From Typha latifolia (taxonomy: Eukaryota > Streptophyta > Magnoliopsida > Poales > Typhaceae): a stretch of DNA of 64,000 nt. The notes under the pieces were generated by a model. It made no database searches. It saw nothing but the letters and a program-made list of their open reading frames with translations, and had not been told where the DNA came from. The translations under genes were made by a program, and so were the position numbers. Location of the stretch: the NCBI GenBank assembly GCA_019914945.1, contig CM034102.1, positions 14,249,501-14,313,500 of the forward strand, written 5' to 3'. Positions 1-12,355 of the stretch are shown here, in pieces (within the stretch, counting starts at the first letter, position 1; the number at the start of each line of letters is the position of its first letter).

Positions 1-27
1 TAACAGAACGGTTTAGAGGAAAAGTAC

Positions 28-3000
28 CCAGGAGCAAAAAGGCCTTCATCCTCAATCCAAGTTTGCGAAACATGAACCTCTCTTCATCAGTAATTGTTTC
101 AGGCACTTTGGAAGATTCAGCTGGCCTCAATGATTCCTCCACTTTGGCTAATGTCTTCTCAGCTTTCATTATCTTCCTTTCAGCCTACGTGTCAATGAAA
201 ATTTTAAATTTCATTGCAGTGATGCAAGAACATGCATTTTGATTCAGAGTTCATGCACAGAAAATACCAAATGACACTAAATATGTGTAACTCATTCTCC
301 AACATATCTTAATATATATTACCAGCAAAGCAAGCTATAATTTTCTATCTGTTTGTAATAAGTCAAGCTTTTACTTGAAACAAAAATAGAATATTGTAAA
401 TATCAACATAATCTTCACCTATGCTTTCCCTTAAAACCATACTACACTAGCCTACTTGTAGACAACGGACAAGCAACGCAGAAGTACAAAAAGGTCAGTG
501 ACCGATTCTATGCTGTTCACACCAATAACTCAAATTCAAGATACTCACAAGAAAAAGCTTCCTCTCTAGCTTCCTCACAAGGTCAGCATGCCTTGCCATT
601 TCTGTAGCTTTTATCATCTTGTTTACATGATTGTCATCCACTCTATTTCCCCATCTAGCATCAGCTTCAAGTGTCTCTACAAGAGTACCAGCCGCACTAG
701 GCTCTTCAACTGTCTCAATATTGGAAAAAATTGAAGAGGTGGCTCGTACTCGTGCCTTTTCTTCTTCATCTTGCATGACTTTTGCTAAAGTTTCCCTTTC
801 AAGTAATGCCTCTGTGACCTCTGGAGACAAAAAATCCTTCCCTCTGTAGAAGACAAGGTAATCCTTGTTCCTTGAAAGAATTGTACCCCCTGTTAGTTTC
901 TGAAAGGCAACCAAAAGAGAGAGTAATTTCAAACCCTTTCTACAATTGAAGAAGGAAAGGAAAAGGAATAGGTATAAAAAATCCTTTCGGTACTTTAAGT
1001 TTCACTAAGCATCTACATAATCTCCTATGATAACAAATCTCCTAGATACTAAGCAAAGGTTTTTTGAGTTACTTTAATATCTTCAGCCATTCTTTCACTA
1101 CTTGTAAGCTGTACTCCTCGCTTCAAACCAATCTTTGCAATTGAACTTTCCTCCCACAACTTCACCATAGCGGCAGCTAAACCTTGATGTTGCCTATTTC
1201 TTCCTATAAGATGTTGAATTCACCAATCAGAAGGGAAAAAAGGGAAAATGGGTAAGAATGAAAGGGAGTATGCGTACCAAGTGCAAAGTGAGGAGGTAAT
1301 ACTCTCGCAAGCCTCCGTAAAGCAGTAGCTTCCTTTAGTCCAAGAGAAGGTTTTACACCATATGGGAGAACCCTGAAAGGTGGTTTATAACCTGGAATCA
1401 TCCCCGGAAGCAAATCAGCATCTACAGGTAATGGGTCACCTCCTGGCCAATCACTATATCTAGGACCTAGACCATCTAATAGCTTATCAATTTCATCTTC
1501 ATATTTGATCTCCTGATGTAATTCATTTTTGTTTTCCTTCTCAGCTGGAGTTGTCAGGCCTTGACGAGGATCTGGTGCATTTCTGAGTCTATGATACTCA
1601 GTGGGAGCCACAAGTGAATTATATGAAGCTTTGCTGGAGGAACTCAAACCAATGCCTTGAGTGCTCTGATATTGTCTTTTAAGTGGCTGAGGAACCTCAT
1701 AGGTTACGCCTCTATATAAAGAAATAGAAGTTCCTGACCTCCATATCACCAGTCCTCCTGTTTTTCTCTGAGAATATCCAGCAATAATATGATGTCAATG
1801 AATAGGTTTTGTGATGAACAGTATGTAGATGAAGAATTAGCCAAGAAAAAGAAGGTCTGTCAACTTATGACATGACGAAATCATGTAACAATCAAACATA
1901 AGTAACAAAGTGATGCATCCTATCATTTCAACTTTCAAGAGATAGAAACTAACTTTAATATTGAATTTGATTGATTTATCAAGATAAAGAGAAAACTCAA
2001 CTAACACCAGCGATCATGATAGCATAAGAAACACAAGGACGACTTAAATAATTTCACAACTTACCCATTTATTAACAAATCCATGGCATCTATTCAAGAA
2101 TGAAAAGATAAGTCCACTGGTGGAGAGAGTAAGTAGGTCCTTTCGGACTCCCATGTCAAGGAATAGCCTTTTATCCTCATTCAATGCTAAAATTGTAAAT
2201 GTAAGTTGCTTTTGACTCCAAAGGAGAAGCTCAGGATTATATAAGGATATAATTGTCTCAATTCATGAATATACAGAAATAGATATGCTTGAATCATACA
2301 TAGCTATGATTATCTTGTTAGTCTTATCATATATGTTTGAGTCGAACCTAAGAACATACAATAAGCAGTTACTATGAACTGAGTTTCAGAGTTACATTCA
2401 GTACTTACACTTCTGTTAGCAGCAAAGGAATGTTATATGCAAAACATCATAATCTTTTACATATTAATGTTATTAATCATGCAGTGCAGCCAAGAAGTTC
2501 TGTAAAAAAAGTGAACAGGGAGAAACAAACCTCTAGTATCTCATGCATTCGCTTCATATTAAGCGCTGGTGGACCCTCACACTTGAGCCTCACCACCTCA
2601 CTCGTGTTCCACTTCTCGTGTATCAAATCCACAATCTCCTTCGTCACCCCTGCACCTCCAATCTTAGTCTTCGATTTCATCCTTATTGCCATATGCCTCA
2701 GCCTCCTCAATTCCCCTTCCGGTAGGGTCAGCTCCGCTAACGAAGTCCTACCCTTCTTCTTCCTATCCATACCCAGTTCTCGTCCACCTCCACTCCCCTC
2801 CGAAGCCTTCTCCCACGGAAACCGCACCTCCTCGTTCAAATTTAACGACAATCCACCTCTCGAATCGGGCAAAATTCCATCTTCCGAATAGAAGATGTCC
2901 TCCACCGACCCCTTTTGCGGCAAAGGCCGCTCATTTCTCTCATCAGAGTCATCAATGTACCCAAACTTCTTCAATTTTTCCACAATCTTCTCCATGGTAC

Positions 3001-3355
3001 CACTCCCAGTACTTCTACTAGTACCCATCTCGTCGTCATCACTAGAGAACCCATCTCGGTAATCGAGCACCTCACTTGGCCGCTTCGGAAGCACTCTGGT
3101 TTGGGAATCAACCCAGCTCCGGATCCAAGTGGACTTGGAATAGAGGTCACCGGAGGTGAGATTGCGGCGGTAACTGCTGCGCCTAGGAAAAGGAGACGAT
3201 TTGGGATTAGGGCTTTGGTTATGGATGGAATTGAGGTGGGATTTGAGCTTCGTGAACGACGAGAGTCGGAGGCAATGGAGGCGGGAGAATGAGGTGGAGA
3301 GAAGAGAGTCGAAGAGATACGAAGGCTGGAGCTGGAAGGCGGGAGAGAGAACCAT
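28..3355 (-). CDS. CFM3: CRM-domain chloroplast RNA-splicing factor (CFM3-type), 5' portion
   Basis: Five exons can be joined in frame: 2531-3355, 1278-1767, 1073-1203, 549-899 and 28-184; the last ends at a donor and the gene continues off the left edge. The N-terminus is basic and Ser-rich like a plastid transit peptide, followed by a segment reading [15 protein letters not shown], typical of CFM3 proteins. The first CRM RNA-binding domain spans the exon 1/2 join ([13 protein letters not shown], then [12 protein letters not shown]) and ends in exon 3 with [10 protein letters not shown] linker is followed by a second repeat of the [20 protein letters not shown] type. Exon 5 carries the start of a further CRM domain ([19 protein letters not shown]). 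Family knowledge: CRM proteins bind plastid group II introns and promote splicing, CFM3 together with CAF-type partners. CRS1 or another CFM is possible, but the spacing and the N-terminal motif favour CFM3. Confidence 0.85.
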
Positions 3356-4970
3356 TGGATTCGGATTGCAACCGAGATAGGAAGTGGAATTGGAGCAAGG
3401 ATTGGAACGAGGTAAAGAGGAGGAGAGGGTTTGGATTTCTTTTTTTTTTTTTTTTTTTTTTTTTTAAGTTTCTTCTTTGAGGAGGAAAAGGGTTTAAGAG
3501 TTTCTTTTTGGGTTTATCTGTAAACTACTCTTAACAATTAAAAGATATTTTTGAGGCCCATAATGCTACAAAAGCCCATTAGGCCGAACTCCAAATTACA
3601 ATTTAAGCCCTATAGTTGGTCAAAGTATTTAAATCCTATAATCCAAACTAAACTCTAACTTTAAAAATCAAATTATATTTCTACAAGAAAAATTAAATCT
3701 TTTTATATCCCAGCTAATGGTTGACTAATAATTATAATTTAGTTTGAACCTAAAAATAAATTAAACTAAACCAAAGGAGGGAAAAATTCTAAGTACTCCT
3801 AAAAAATTTCATTTCAAGTGACAGCAGAGGAGCAAAAGATGTAAGATATACACAAGCATAAAGAATGCCTAATCATGTATTAATATAAAAGAAGATATTA
3901 ACAAATATATGGCTCCAAAATTTGTCCTCATAGTCATGAACTTTGGGTTTTGGTTCAGTTGCATGAAGTTGAAATGGACATAGCTTCAGAAAGAACAGAA
4001 AGGAAGTTCTTTTCATAAGAGGAGTCTGTGGGTGTAATAGGAAAGGAAAGGGCTTTATCAGAGTTTTAAATGGCCACTTCATCTCAATATCAGTGGGTTG
4101 ATGTGAAGTATTTATATATCTCTTGACACAGTCTGATCAGCATATATATATATATATATCTTCTTGGTTTTGAGAGTTTATTTACTGCAATCCTCAATAT
4201 TTGATGAAGCTAAAATTAGAATTTATATTAAAAACCTCGTATACTTTTAACTTAAGTATTTAAACCAAACGTGATCTTAATTAAAAATATAATTAAAAAA
4301 ATTTTCATAATATTCGGGCTAAATTAGAAGTCTAATTTGAATTTTTTTTTTGTTAGAGATAAAATTATAGATGATTGAATAAATTTTTCAACGCATTAAA
4401 AATAATACTAATCAGATTTTAAATAATAAATATATTAAATAAACGTATGTTTATATTATATCTTTATCTTTTAAAATTTAATTAGTATTATTCTATATGA
4501 ATTAAAAAGCTTATATAATCTTTTAAAATTTTGTAAGTAATAATAAGAATCTTCAAATTCAAACTTTAAATATGATAAAAAAATAATAATTTAATTAAAT
4601 ATAGGGGTTAAGTGTTTAAGTTGAAAGTAGTTAAGAGTTTTATAAAAGTAGCCCAAATATTGTAGAGTACTAGTAATTACTTAACTAAATGCAGGCCAGC
4701 AGGCAGCTAGAGATCGCAAGCGATTAAGATAATTATCCTGACAACTATTATTGAGTTAGTTGTCTGGTGATTTAACATGCATGCAACTACTAAGAAATCT
4801 AAAAAGAGTTTGGAAAAGAACCAGAGAAAGGAATAGTCTATGCCCTCCTATCATCATTTCGCAAGCTGTAGTTGTACACACGTTACAATTTGGGTTAAAA
4901 CTATACAACCAGACCCAGTGCGTTATTCGTATGTTGTATTGTTTTTCCATTGCATTATCCACTAAAGAGA
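3356..4970. other. Intergenic: divergent promoters of CFM3 and the DUF247 gene
   Basis: About 1.6 kb with no convincing gene. A poly-T run lies at about 3440-3465 just upstream of CFM3, and an (AT) microsatellite at about 4141-4160. The rest is AT-rich (4200-4650 especially). A 69-codon minus-strand frame starting at 4082 shows no family motif. Confidence 0.6.
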
Positions 4971-4973
4971 AAT

Positions 4974-4987
4974 ATATATATAAAATA
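4974..4987 (+). promoter_or_regulatory. TATA-like element upstream of the DUF247 gene
   Basis: A TATATATAAAATA stretch lies about 40-50 bp before the first ATG (5024). If it is the true TATA box, the leader to that ATG would be very short, which leaves the next in-frame ATG (5075) as a realistic alternative start. Confidence 0.4.
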
Positions 4988-5023
4988 CCCCTAAGTTGAA
5001 TACTTGGCCTCCCTGAAGTCAAA

Positions 5024-6658
5024 ATGGAAAGGAGAACAAAAGACAACTCCGGCGAGAGAAGAGCAATGCCACCACTTCCTCTACCACCGGACACTCCGAT
5101 CCGAAGGCGGCCGCTATGGCACAACTCCACCGTCTTCGCCCGTCACCGCCGCACTTCCAGCCTATCATCCCTCCCGCCCTCGACGCCAACCACAACCAAA
5201 GAAACGGTCGACAAACCACCCGACGACCTCCGCCTCGCCGTGCCTCCCCAACCGGAGATCCATCTCAACCCGGCGTGGCCCGACGCCGTCATCAACCTAA
5301 TAAGAAAATCCAACCTCAACCCAAATTACCACGACGACCCATGCACCATCCACCGTGCGCCGCCGCCGCCGCAGGATGCAGCCGGCGATGTTTACCTCCC
5401 GAAGGCCGTCTGCATCGGCCCTTACTTCCCCTCCTTTCGCCACTTGCCGGCGTTCCGGCACACGCAGGACTACAAGTGGTGGTGCGTCCAGAAGCTGATC
5501 TCGCGGTACGACGGCCTCGCCGAGCCCGACCGGACGCCGGTGTTGATGCAGAGGTGTTCGATGTTTCTGAAGGCCGTGGACGCGCAGCTCCGGCAAGCGT
5601 ACGCGGAGTCGATATCGTTAGACAACGACGAGCTCGCGGAGATGATGATGTTAGACGGGTGTTTTATTCTCCATCTCTTGTTGAAGAACTCCAAGGAGAT
5701 GGATGAGAAGAAAAGGAGAGAGTTAGAAGAAGGCAGTAGTGCTAGTAATAGAATAAACACTAGTACTAGCCTCGCAATAGGTAGGCCTTGGATATGGAAC
5801 ATGGTCATCTTTGACCTTCTACTGCTCGAGAATCAAATCCCTTTCTTTGTTATCTCGATCTTATTCGACGTATTCAAGATAAAAGACGACGATGGCGTCG
5901 ATCTGATCGCCTGCGCGCTTCGCGTGTTTGATCAAATTCACCCTCATCGACCCTCGCCTGATATGCGTACGTGTGGTAGTGTTCAAGTTCATCATCTGCT
6001 TCACTTGTATTACTTGTCTCTTATTCCATCTTCTCAATCAAACAACTACTCCTCTTCCAAGCCGCCGCCTTCGTCGTCGTCGCAGAGGATACCGAGCGCG
6101 ACGAAACTCCGAGAAGCCGGCATCAAATTGCGAAAAGGAAAGGAATCACTCAGCTTCTTGGATGTCAAGTTTAAAGACGGTGTGATGGAGATACCAACTC
6201 TAGAAATCCATGATTATACCATCCCATTATTCCGAAACGCCTTGGCATTCGAGCAATGCAACCCACGTAGCTTGTGCTACATAACGAACTACGTTGCCTT
6301 CATGAATTGCTTGGTAGCCAACGCCATGGACGTGAGATTGATGCATGCAATTGAAATCTTAGTGGATAAGAGGAGTAATATTAATGAGCAAGAAGGGATC
6401 CAATATTTCTTTCATCAGCTTTGTCATGGTCAGGCTAGTTATGATTCGGATGAGAACTATCTCCGAGGAATGCTTGTGGATTTGACTCGGTATCATGGAC
6501 ATTCTAAAGATGACAAGGAATGGAGAGGACTCGTCCACGACTATTTTACCAGCCCTTATGTTGTCTTCTCCATGGGAGCTGCCATTGTTTTCCTCATCCT
6601 TGCTAATATTCTGCAAGCTTACTTCGCTGCCTACTCTTGCGTTCGATCTTCGCAGTGA
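5024..6658 (+). CDS. DUF247 / UPF0481 membrane protein
   Basis: A single uninterrupted 544-residue frame. The N-terminus is Pro/Arg-rich and variable. The DUF247 core starts with the signature LPKAVCIGPYFPSFRHL, followed by a DGCFILHLLL motif and RPWIWNMVIFDLLLLENQIPFFV, which are diagnostic of the family. The C-terminus has LCYITNYVAFMNCLV and ends with a hydrophobic segment (VVFSMGAAIVFLILANIL), a probable single membrane anchor. Family knowledge: DUF247 genes are plant-specific, usually one-exon and often clustered; function is mostly unknown, although particular members are implicated in grass self-incompatibility. Only one copy lies here. The first third is very GC-rich and the rest is not, a gradient common in monocot genes. 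Start at 5024 or 5075 cannot be decided from sequence. Confidence 0.88.
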   Translation: MERRTKDNSGERRAMPPLPLPPDTPIRRRPLWHNSTVFARHRRTSSLSSLPPSTPTTTKETVDKPPDDLRLAVPPQPEIHLNPAWPDAVINLIRKSNLNPNYHDDPCTIHRAPPPPQDAAGDVYLPKAVCIGPYFPSFRHLPAFRHTQDYKWWCVQKLISRYDGLAEPDRTPVLMQRCSMFLKAVDAQLRQAYAESISLDNDELAEMMMLDGCFILHLLLKNSKEMDEKKRRELEEGSSASNRINTSTSLAIGRPWIWNMVIFDLLLLENQIPFFVISILFDVFKIKDDDGVDLIACALRVFDQIHPHRPSPDMRTCGSVQVHHLLHLYYLSLIPSSQSNNYSSSKPPPSSSSQRIPSATKLREAGIKLRKGKESLSFLDVKFKDGVMEIPTLEIHDYTIPLFRNALAFEQCNPRSLCYITNYVAFMNCLVANAMDVRLMHAIEILVDKRSNINEQEGIQYFFHQLCHGQASYDSDENYLRGMLVDLTRYHGHSKDDKEWRGLVHDYFTSPYVVFSMGAAIVFLILANILQAYFAAYSCVRSSQ

Positions 6659-7381
6659 GTTTATATTGATGAATTATTCATTTTGTTCTAACTTTATACT
6701 TGATTAATTTCTTTTGTATGATATCAATGATGCGAGTTCTAATTTAAGGTATTCTTAATTTGGCGTGTATACAGTAACCTTCTAAATTTTTTTTAGGGTT
6801 GAATACAGTGTACCACTTTGGTTTAAGAGCAAATGGCAATTTACCCTACATACTTAACCCCCTCTAGTTCATATCAAGTTGTAACCCTTAGTTAATTCTT
6901 AGTGGAGATATTAAAAGAACTAATTGTCTCGGGTGATAGAGATAGTTTGACTAATTAACAATTTATTTATGACGAAAAATAAATATTAGTGATAATAAAT
7001 TAGTATTGATTTCAGTATTTGCACTTTTAATTTTTTTTAAGAATAAAGTTTCATAATTGTAATTTATTTTAGACTACAGGGAATTTAATGCTTAATTTAA
7101 AATATAGGAATAAATTGAAATTGAACCAAATAATATCTGTTTGTATGTTTATCAGCTTCTAATGGGCTTGATCCGGCCCAACCCAATTAAAAGTTTCTTA
7201 ATGGATGCAAATGGAATTAAAGAAATAGCTTTAAAGATGGAATCATTATTAGTCCAATGTTTTTTATTGCTATAAGCAAATGTGGAGTATAAATGCTTAC
7301 AATTAAAGAACTACTAGACTACGTATCAATTATATATCCTTTATTCGACGCTTCTATACTTCTAAATATTAATTCATCAAA
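6659..7381. other. Intergenic, AT-rich
   Basis: No coding signal seen. This is the 3' flank of the DUF247 gene and of the PR-4 pseudogene. Confidence 0.5.
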
Positions 7382-7830
7382 CTAATCACCACAGTCGACA
7401 AACTGGTAATTGGCAGTAAGAAATCCATCAGCATAGCCACCTTCATCGTTGTCTAGCTGCGAGATTAACACACCCTGATCCAAATCCAGCCCTCCGTTCG
7501 AGCACTGATAGATGATCCTGACTGTTAATTGTGCCGATGTAGCAGTATTTGTCACCTGTATCATAATTAATACAGTTATTTTATATATTCAATAGCTTAA
7601 GCTTTTAGATCAAACTTTACTTGGGCCCAGTCATACCTCTATCGCCACGCAAGCGGCATGTCAGCATCCCACGTGGCACAGAAGGCGCTGACAGCACTCA
7701 GATCCTAGTTGTTTGTGCCGGAGAGTAAAAATTGTACGTCGGCGGCGGTGAATAGTAGCAATGACACAAATATACTATCTCTTACTACTCTAATGGTGAT
7801 CACCGTGATGAATGAGAGAGAGAGATAAAG
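7382..7830 (-). pseudogene. Broken PR-4 (barwin) copy
   Basis: This is a damaged duplicate of the intact PR-4 gene at 8840-9384. The 3' exon is nearly complete (7382-7555): [20 protein letters not shown] through QFVDCGD and a stop, with one extra codon after QGV. The matching 5' exon (about 7640-7740) has lost function: it keeps [13 protein letters not shown], but the Trp codon after NN has become TAG and a second in-frame TAG replaces the Gln of the WRQKYG motif. The segment that in the intact copy encodes [16 protein letters not shown] and the splice donor is missing. A remnant hydrophobic leader precedes it. A TATAAAT (minus strand, 7839-7845) corresponds to the TATA box of the intact copy. 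Confidence 0.85.
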
Positions 7831-8839
7831 AAGGTACCATTTATAGATGGCACCTACGTTATTTACTAGATATTTGCATGAATAAATCCACGAGAAGATG
7901 TCAAGTGAGTAGATATGAGGGCATATCTCCACTATAGAGTTTGGATTCTTTACAATTAGTTATAGTTGTAAGTAATTTCGAACATTAACTTGACTCTATT
8001 TGGCATAACCTTATTGGAGTTTCCAGAGATGGGGAAGAGAAAAGATATCTTCTTCCGCCTTGTACTTCCAATGATTGTGTCGATTTATGTCTAGATCTGG
8101 TTGAGATTTAGCAAAAGACACACAGAAACGGACGAGTTGTGCAACAACCTAAAATAGAATTAATGCATGGATGCCTTGTATCTAATTAAAAAGGTTGTTG
8201 TTTGATTGTCTTATATGGCTTTGAATCTTTATCGAAGTTAATATAGCCCATGATTTAATTTTGAGAGAAGTATAGTCCATGGTTTATTGATGCCAAAATT
8301 CACATTCGAGAAGATAAAAAATCCTTTTGTGCAAATAGCTAGCTAATTAATTAGGGGTTTCAGATATTGATGGATAACTTTTGTTTTGAGCCCTAAACCT
8401 TTAGATAATTGAGACTATTAACCATTACTTACCAACATTAATCAGCTACCCACGTTGAATTCAAATTTGAGCGTCGATTGTACAAATTGTTAGGCTTCAT
8501 CCAAATCGAGAAGTCAAAAGTAACTTTAATTGTTAGAAACAAGGACTTGATATGCTAATGACTTTTGAACTCAATTCAATTTCCCTATAGGAAAGATTGC
8601 TCTAGAATATGTCACATATAATAGTCAAACACCACCTTAATTCTCAAGAAATAGATCAAGATAACAATACAACACCAGACACCCATTACTTTCCCCTTGC
8701 AATTAATAATATTCAAGATCAAACTTTTATTCCATTCAAATATAACATAAGTCTACAATGATGCTTCTACTTAATTACCCTTAATTTATTCCATACCTCA
8801 TTCATAGGGTATTTATTACAAGTTTATGTCGATTATTCA
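7831..8839. other. Spacer between the PR-4 pseudogene and the intact PR-4
   Basis: AT-rich sequence with no gene recognised. It holds the promoter of the broken copy and the 3' flank of the intact copy. Confidence 0.5.
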
Positions 8840-9384
8840 TCAATCATGACAGTCGACGAACTGGTAATCAACAGTGAGATGGCCATTAATATTGCCACTT
8901 CCATCAGTATCCAGCTGCGCGAACACTCCCTGATCCAAATCCAGCCCTCCATTCGAGCACTGGTCGATGATCCTCACCGTTGCTTGTGATCCCGTTGCAG
9001 TATTCGTCACCTGCACACGTATTACTATATAATCTAAACTGAATTTTTTTTAATTAATTAAGCCTAGCTATAAATAAATATCCTAATTAATTAGAGCTAT
9101 CCAGGATATGTTACCAGTAGGCATTTGCCACATGCAGCTTGGCCGGTGGGACCGACGGGCCCGCAGAATGCAGTCCAACCGTACTTTTGCCGCCACGACA
9201 GCGGCATGTCAGCATCCCACGTGGCACAGTAGGCGCTGACGGCCCGGAGATCCCAGTTGTTCTTCGCCGGATAGTAGTAATTATACGTGGCGCGAACGTT
9301 GTTCGCCTGCTGTGCGGCGGCAGTGGTGGCGGCAGCGGCGACGATGCATAAGAGAAACCCTAGAATTACACTCCCTCTTCCCAT
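8840..9384 (-). CDS. PR4: Class II pathogenesis-related protein 4 (barwin domain)
   Basis: Two exons, 9115-9384 and 8840-9010, joined with good GT-AG sites, give 146 residues. A signal peptide of about 24 residues ([18 protein letters not shown]) implies secretion. The mature part is a complete barwin domain: [56 protein letters not shown], then [20 protein letters not shown] and YQFVDCHD. All six conserved cysteines are present, consistent with three disulphides. There is no N-terminal hevein domain, so this is class II. Family knowledge: PR-4 proteins are defence-induced apoplastic or vacuolar proteins with RNase and/or chitin-related antifungal activity. A broken tandem copy lies about 1 kb downstream. 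Confidence 0.93.
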
Positions 9385-9436
9385 GGCTAGCTATCACAAT
9401 TGTTGGTATGGTGTGGAATGGTAGGAAGTGGTATTA

Positions 9437-9443
9437 ATTTATA
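9437..9443 (-). promoter_or_regulatory. TATA box of PR-4
   Basis: TATAAAT on the minus strand, about 53 bp upstream of the PR-4 ATG, with the same spacing type as the relic TATAAAT before the pseudogene. Confidence 0.6.
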
Positions 9444-9449
9444 GAGGAA

Positions 9450-10493
9450 GTAAGAGGGTTGAAGGGGTTAAGGAATTGTATGCCATGATATGTGATATGG
9501 TTTTTTCCAGATGCATGCGGTGAATGGGTTGCTTGCAAGACCAGCTAAGTCCGTGGAGAAAATGTGGAAGATTTGGGCAAATGAAGTGACAAAAGAGTCC
9601 ACTATTTTTGGTCCTACTTTGATATATAATTATTAGGTTTAGGAAAGAGACACGAAGCTGACACAGACTTTACCATCTATCTAAGTTGGATTCTCTCTCT
9701 TACTTATAAGTCTTGTGGAGGAAATTAAAGTGAGCCAGAAGGCTGATAAATCCAACATATAGAGTCATCTCTTGGATCGATGGAGAGAGGAATTATTGGA
9801 TGCATGTTTGAACGTAGTGAGAGGACTTCTGGACCTAGACAGCGGATTTTCTGCAGATAGGCTAATAAAGTGGGGATTCCATTGATCACGTAAATCTTAA
9901 TTTAGGTTAATTAATTAGCTTATAAAGCTCAAACCCAGTAATGACATCTAATGTGAAAAAAAAAACATATTAAGTACACCTCTATAAGAACATCTGTGAC
10001 CATTAATTCAGGGTAAAATATATCGGGCTAGATATTCATCAAATGAAGTGCAAATTCTAGGATATATAGGAAGCTTCCTCTCGTCCACCTTCTGATCAAT
10101 AATTAGGCATATAGATGTATCATAAAGACTACCATAAAATATTATAATAATATAATGGCTAGCATTCCCAACACCATTCACATGGATTCCTCCCTCCATT
10201 GGATTATGGAATTAAATGAGACTCAGTAAATTAAGTATTCGATCGTGAGAAAAACAAGATTAGGTATGTAGAGATTCTCATATTAACAAAGTGGCACAAA
10301 TATTAATCCCACAGAGAATATGATCAACGTAGCAGGTACACCAGCAACATACAACATTAGGAAATTAACAAGCTTATTGCTTTGAGTTCTTGAAACTAAA
10401 AATAAAATATATATCAAATTTCTTTAAACAAATATGAACTTATCTTAGACTAAGACGCAGACACAATTATTTCTTGTTCTCGATCGATGCTCT
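9450..10493. other. Intergenic between PR-4 and Aux/IAA
   Basis: Holds the upstream region of PR-4 and the 3' flank of the Aux/IAA gene. No other gene was recognised; the 63-codon frame near 10,008-10,199 has no motif. Confidence 0.5.
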
Positions 10494-12232
10494 TCAGCTT
10501 CTGCTCTTGAATTTTTCCATTGCTCTTGGTGCTGCAAAGAAACCATTATCATAAGTAATATATTGAGATTTGTAAATAATTAATTTGGACGGAATTAATT
10601 TACCAAATCCGATGGCTTCTGATCCTTTCATTATCCGCAAACGCTTGCATGAATCAACAAACATCCTGCATTAATTTTGCTTCAAGTTAATTACATCAAT
10701 TTAAATATTTTTGAAGTAATATAATTTAATTAAAGATCTAGAAGACTTACTCCCAAGGGACATCACCAACAAGCATCCAATCACCATCTTTGTCTTCATA
10801 GGTAGGCACGTATTCTGAACCATTTAGAAGAAGATCAAATTAACTAGCTTGCTCTCGTTCACAATTAATCCCTTGAGATCCACAATTCCATTCACAAGTG
10901 ATTATAATAACATTGGCATAATAAATAATTACTTTACCGTTTGACTTCATTTATATAAAAATTAATTCTCTCTGTGATCGATCGATCATGTAGGGGTTAT
11001 GCTTAATTACAATTGGGTAAAAGAATTTAGTATGTCTCCTAGCCTGAGCTGTCCACCCATGCATGCATAGAAACATGGAACCTCAAATTTTGCTGGCATG
11101 AATTGTTTTTGTTTTTGTGGGTCCAAAATTAGAAGAAAAAAAAACCCACTAAAAGTGGAATCAAAATATATTTCTATAATGCATGTGGACTGTAATACCT
11201 TGTCACCCACATGGATTATGCTTAATATAACATACAAAATTAGCATAAAGTTTTGGTGTAAAAAATATATATATATAATTATCAAATGAAAAAAAAAAAA
11301 AAGTTTGAAGAAATTTTTCTCTAATTCTTACCTGCTGTGAAAGTGCTGAACATTTGCTCTAATGCAGTCGAGAGCTCGTCGTAGGATTTGTACATCTTCA
11401 GGTCTACCTTGCGAAGGTACGGCGCGCCGTCCATGCTAACCTTCACAAATGCGGCGCCGGTGCCGGACTTCTCCCCCTCGTCTTTCTTGCCCTTGTCGGA
11501 ATGGACGGACATGATGTTCTTCCGGAACGATCGGACGGGTGGCCAACCTACCACCTGTGCCCTAAGTTGAACAGAAGGTGGTGGTATACAGATTAATATT
11601 ATGCTACTCGTATTAAAACTAGTCTTCAGTTAGTTTGATATCTTGTTGTTTGGGGTATCTAGAATCCTAGCTAGTTCTTCTCTTTGTTTGATTTAAAGTT
11701 TTGGTTATTGCTTGCTTGATATTTTTGAACTTTCTTGAGGACACGTTAAATGTAAAAAAAGTCAACTGAGAAGCTTATGTTATGTTCTACCGATCTATCA
11801 CTTTGCCACCCTTGTTAACAATAAGAGTAGAATGTCGGGATAATTAAATATCCAAAACAAAGTTAAGGGAAAATATATATATATATATATAGCCTTGTCA
11901 AATTGTATCTAAGAAACTAATTAATTTCGATGAATTTTGATATAGAAAAAAAAGTTCACAGCAATATGAACGTACTTAGGAGCAGGAGGCTTCTCTTCAT
12001 CATCGGCGGGAACAAGAAGGTTCTTCTTGCTCGGCGATCTCTTCATGGCCTCCTCCGCCGCAGCACCCTCGGACCCGATCGTCGGAAGTTTTAGCTTCCA
12101 GTCGATCGTCGTCTCGGCGAACCCTCTCTTCCCTGAGCTCTTGCTTCCTTCTCCATCGCCGGGGAGACCCAGCCGGAGCTCGGTCGCCGCGAACCCAAGC
12201 TCCTCCCTCTTCTCCACTGCCACGCTCGTCAT
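10494..12232 (-). CDS. IAA: Aux/IAA auxin-response repressor
   Basis: Five exons, 11976-12232, 11332-11561, 10751-10814, 10604-10665 and 10494-10531, sum to 651 nt, exactly 216 residues plus stop. Domain I is ELRLGLPG (residues 18-25), the EAR motif that recruits TOPLESS. Domain II is [14 protein letters not shown] (about 88-101), the TIR1/AFB degron. Domain III follows ([18 protein letters not shown]), and domain IV runs across exons 3-5 ([19 protein letters not shown] ... [12 protein letters not shown]). The ATG at 12232 is used because the upstream in-frame stretch has no ATG and is a GGTGGA-type repeat, most likely 5' UTR. Nuclear; it represses ARF targets until auxin triggers its degradation. 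The degron core is intact, so normal turnover is expected. Confidence 0.95.
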
Positions 12233-12252
12233 CGATCCAGATCCGATCACTT

Positions 12253-12290
12253 CCACTTCCACCTCCACCTCCACCTCCACCTCCACCTCC
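12253..12290. repeat. Hexanucleotide repeat in the Aux/IAA leader
   Basis: About six near-perfect copies of CCACCT/CCACTT on the plus strand (GGTGGA in the transcript sense), directly upstream of the Aux/IAA start codon. It produces an artefactual Glu-Val frame. Confidence 0.7.
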
Positions 12291-12355
12291 CTCTTCTCTC
12301 TCTACACCTTTGCTTCTAGTTGGCTGCACAGCTAGCTTAATTAGTTAAGTGAAAA

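Noticed and set aside
2430..3480. Plus-strand open frames across the first CFM3 exon
   Set aside because: Antisense shadows of a confidently identified exon; no motifs of their own.
3873..4082. 69-codon minus-strand frame between CFM3 and DUF247
   Set aside because: No signal peptide with a conserved C-terminal motif, no family match; could be chance.
11921..12329. Two longer minus-strand frames starting upstream of the Aux/IAA ATG (Glu-Val and Gly-rich N-termini)
   Set aside because: They begin at GTG, not ATG, and consist of the leader hexamer repeat; the family N-terminus starts at the ATG at 12,232.
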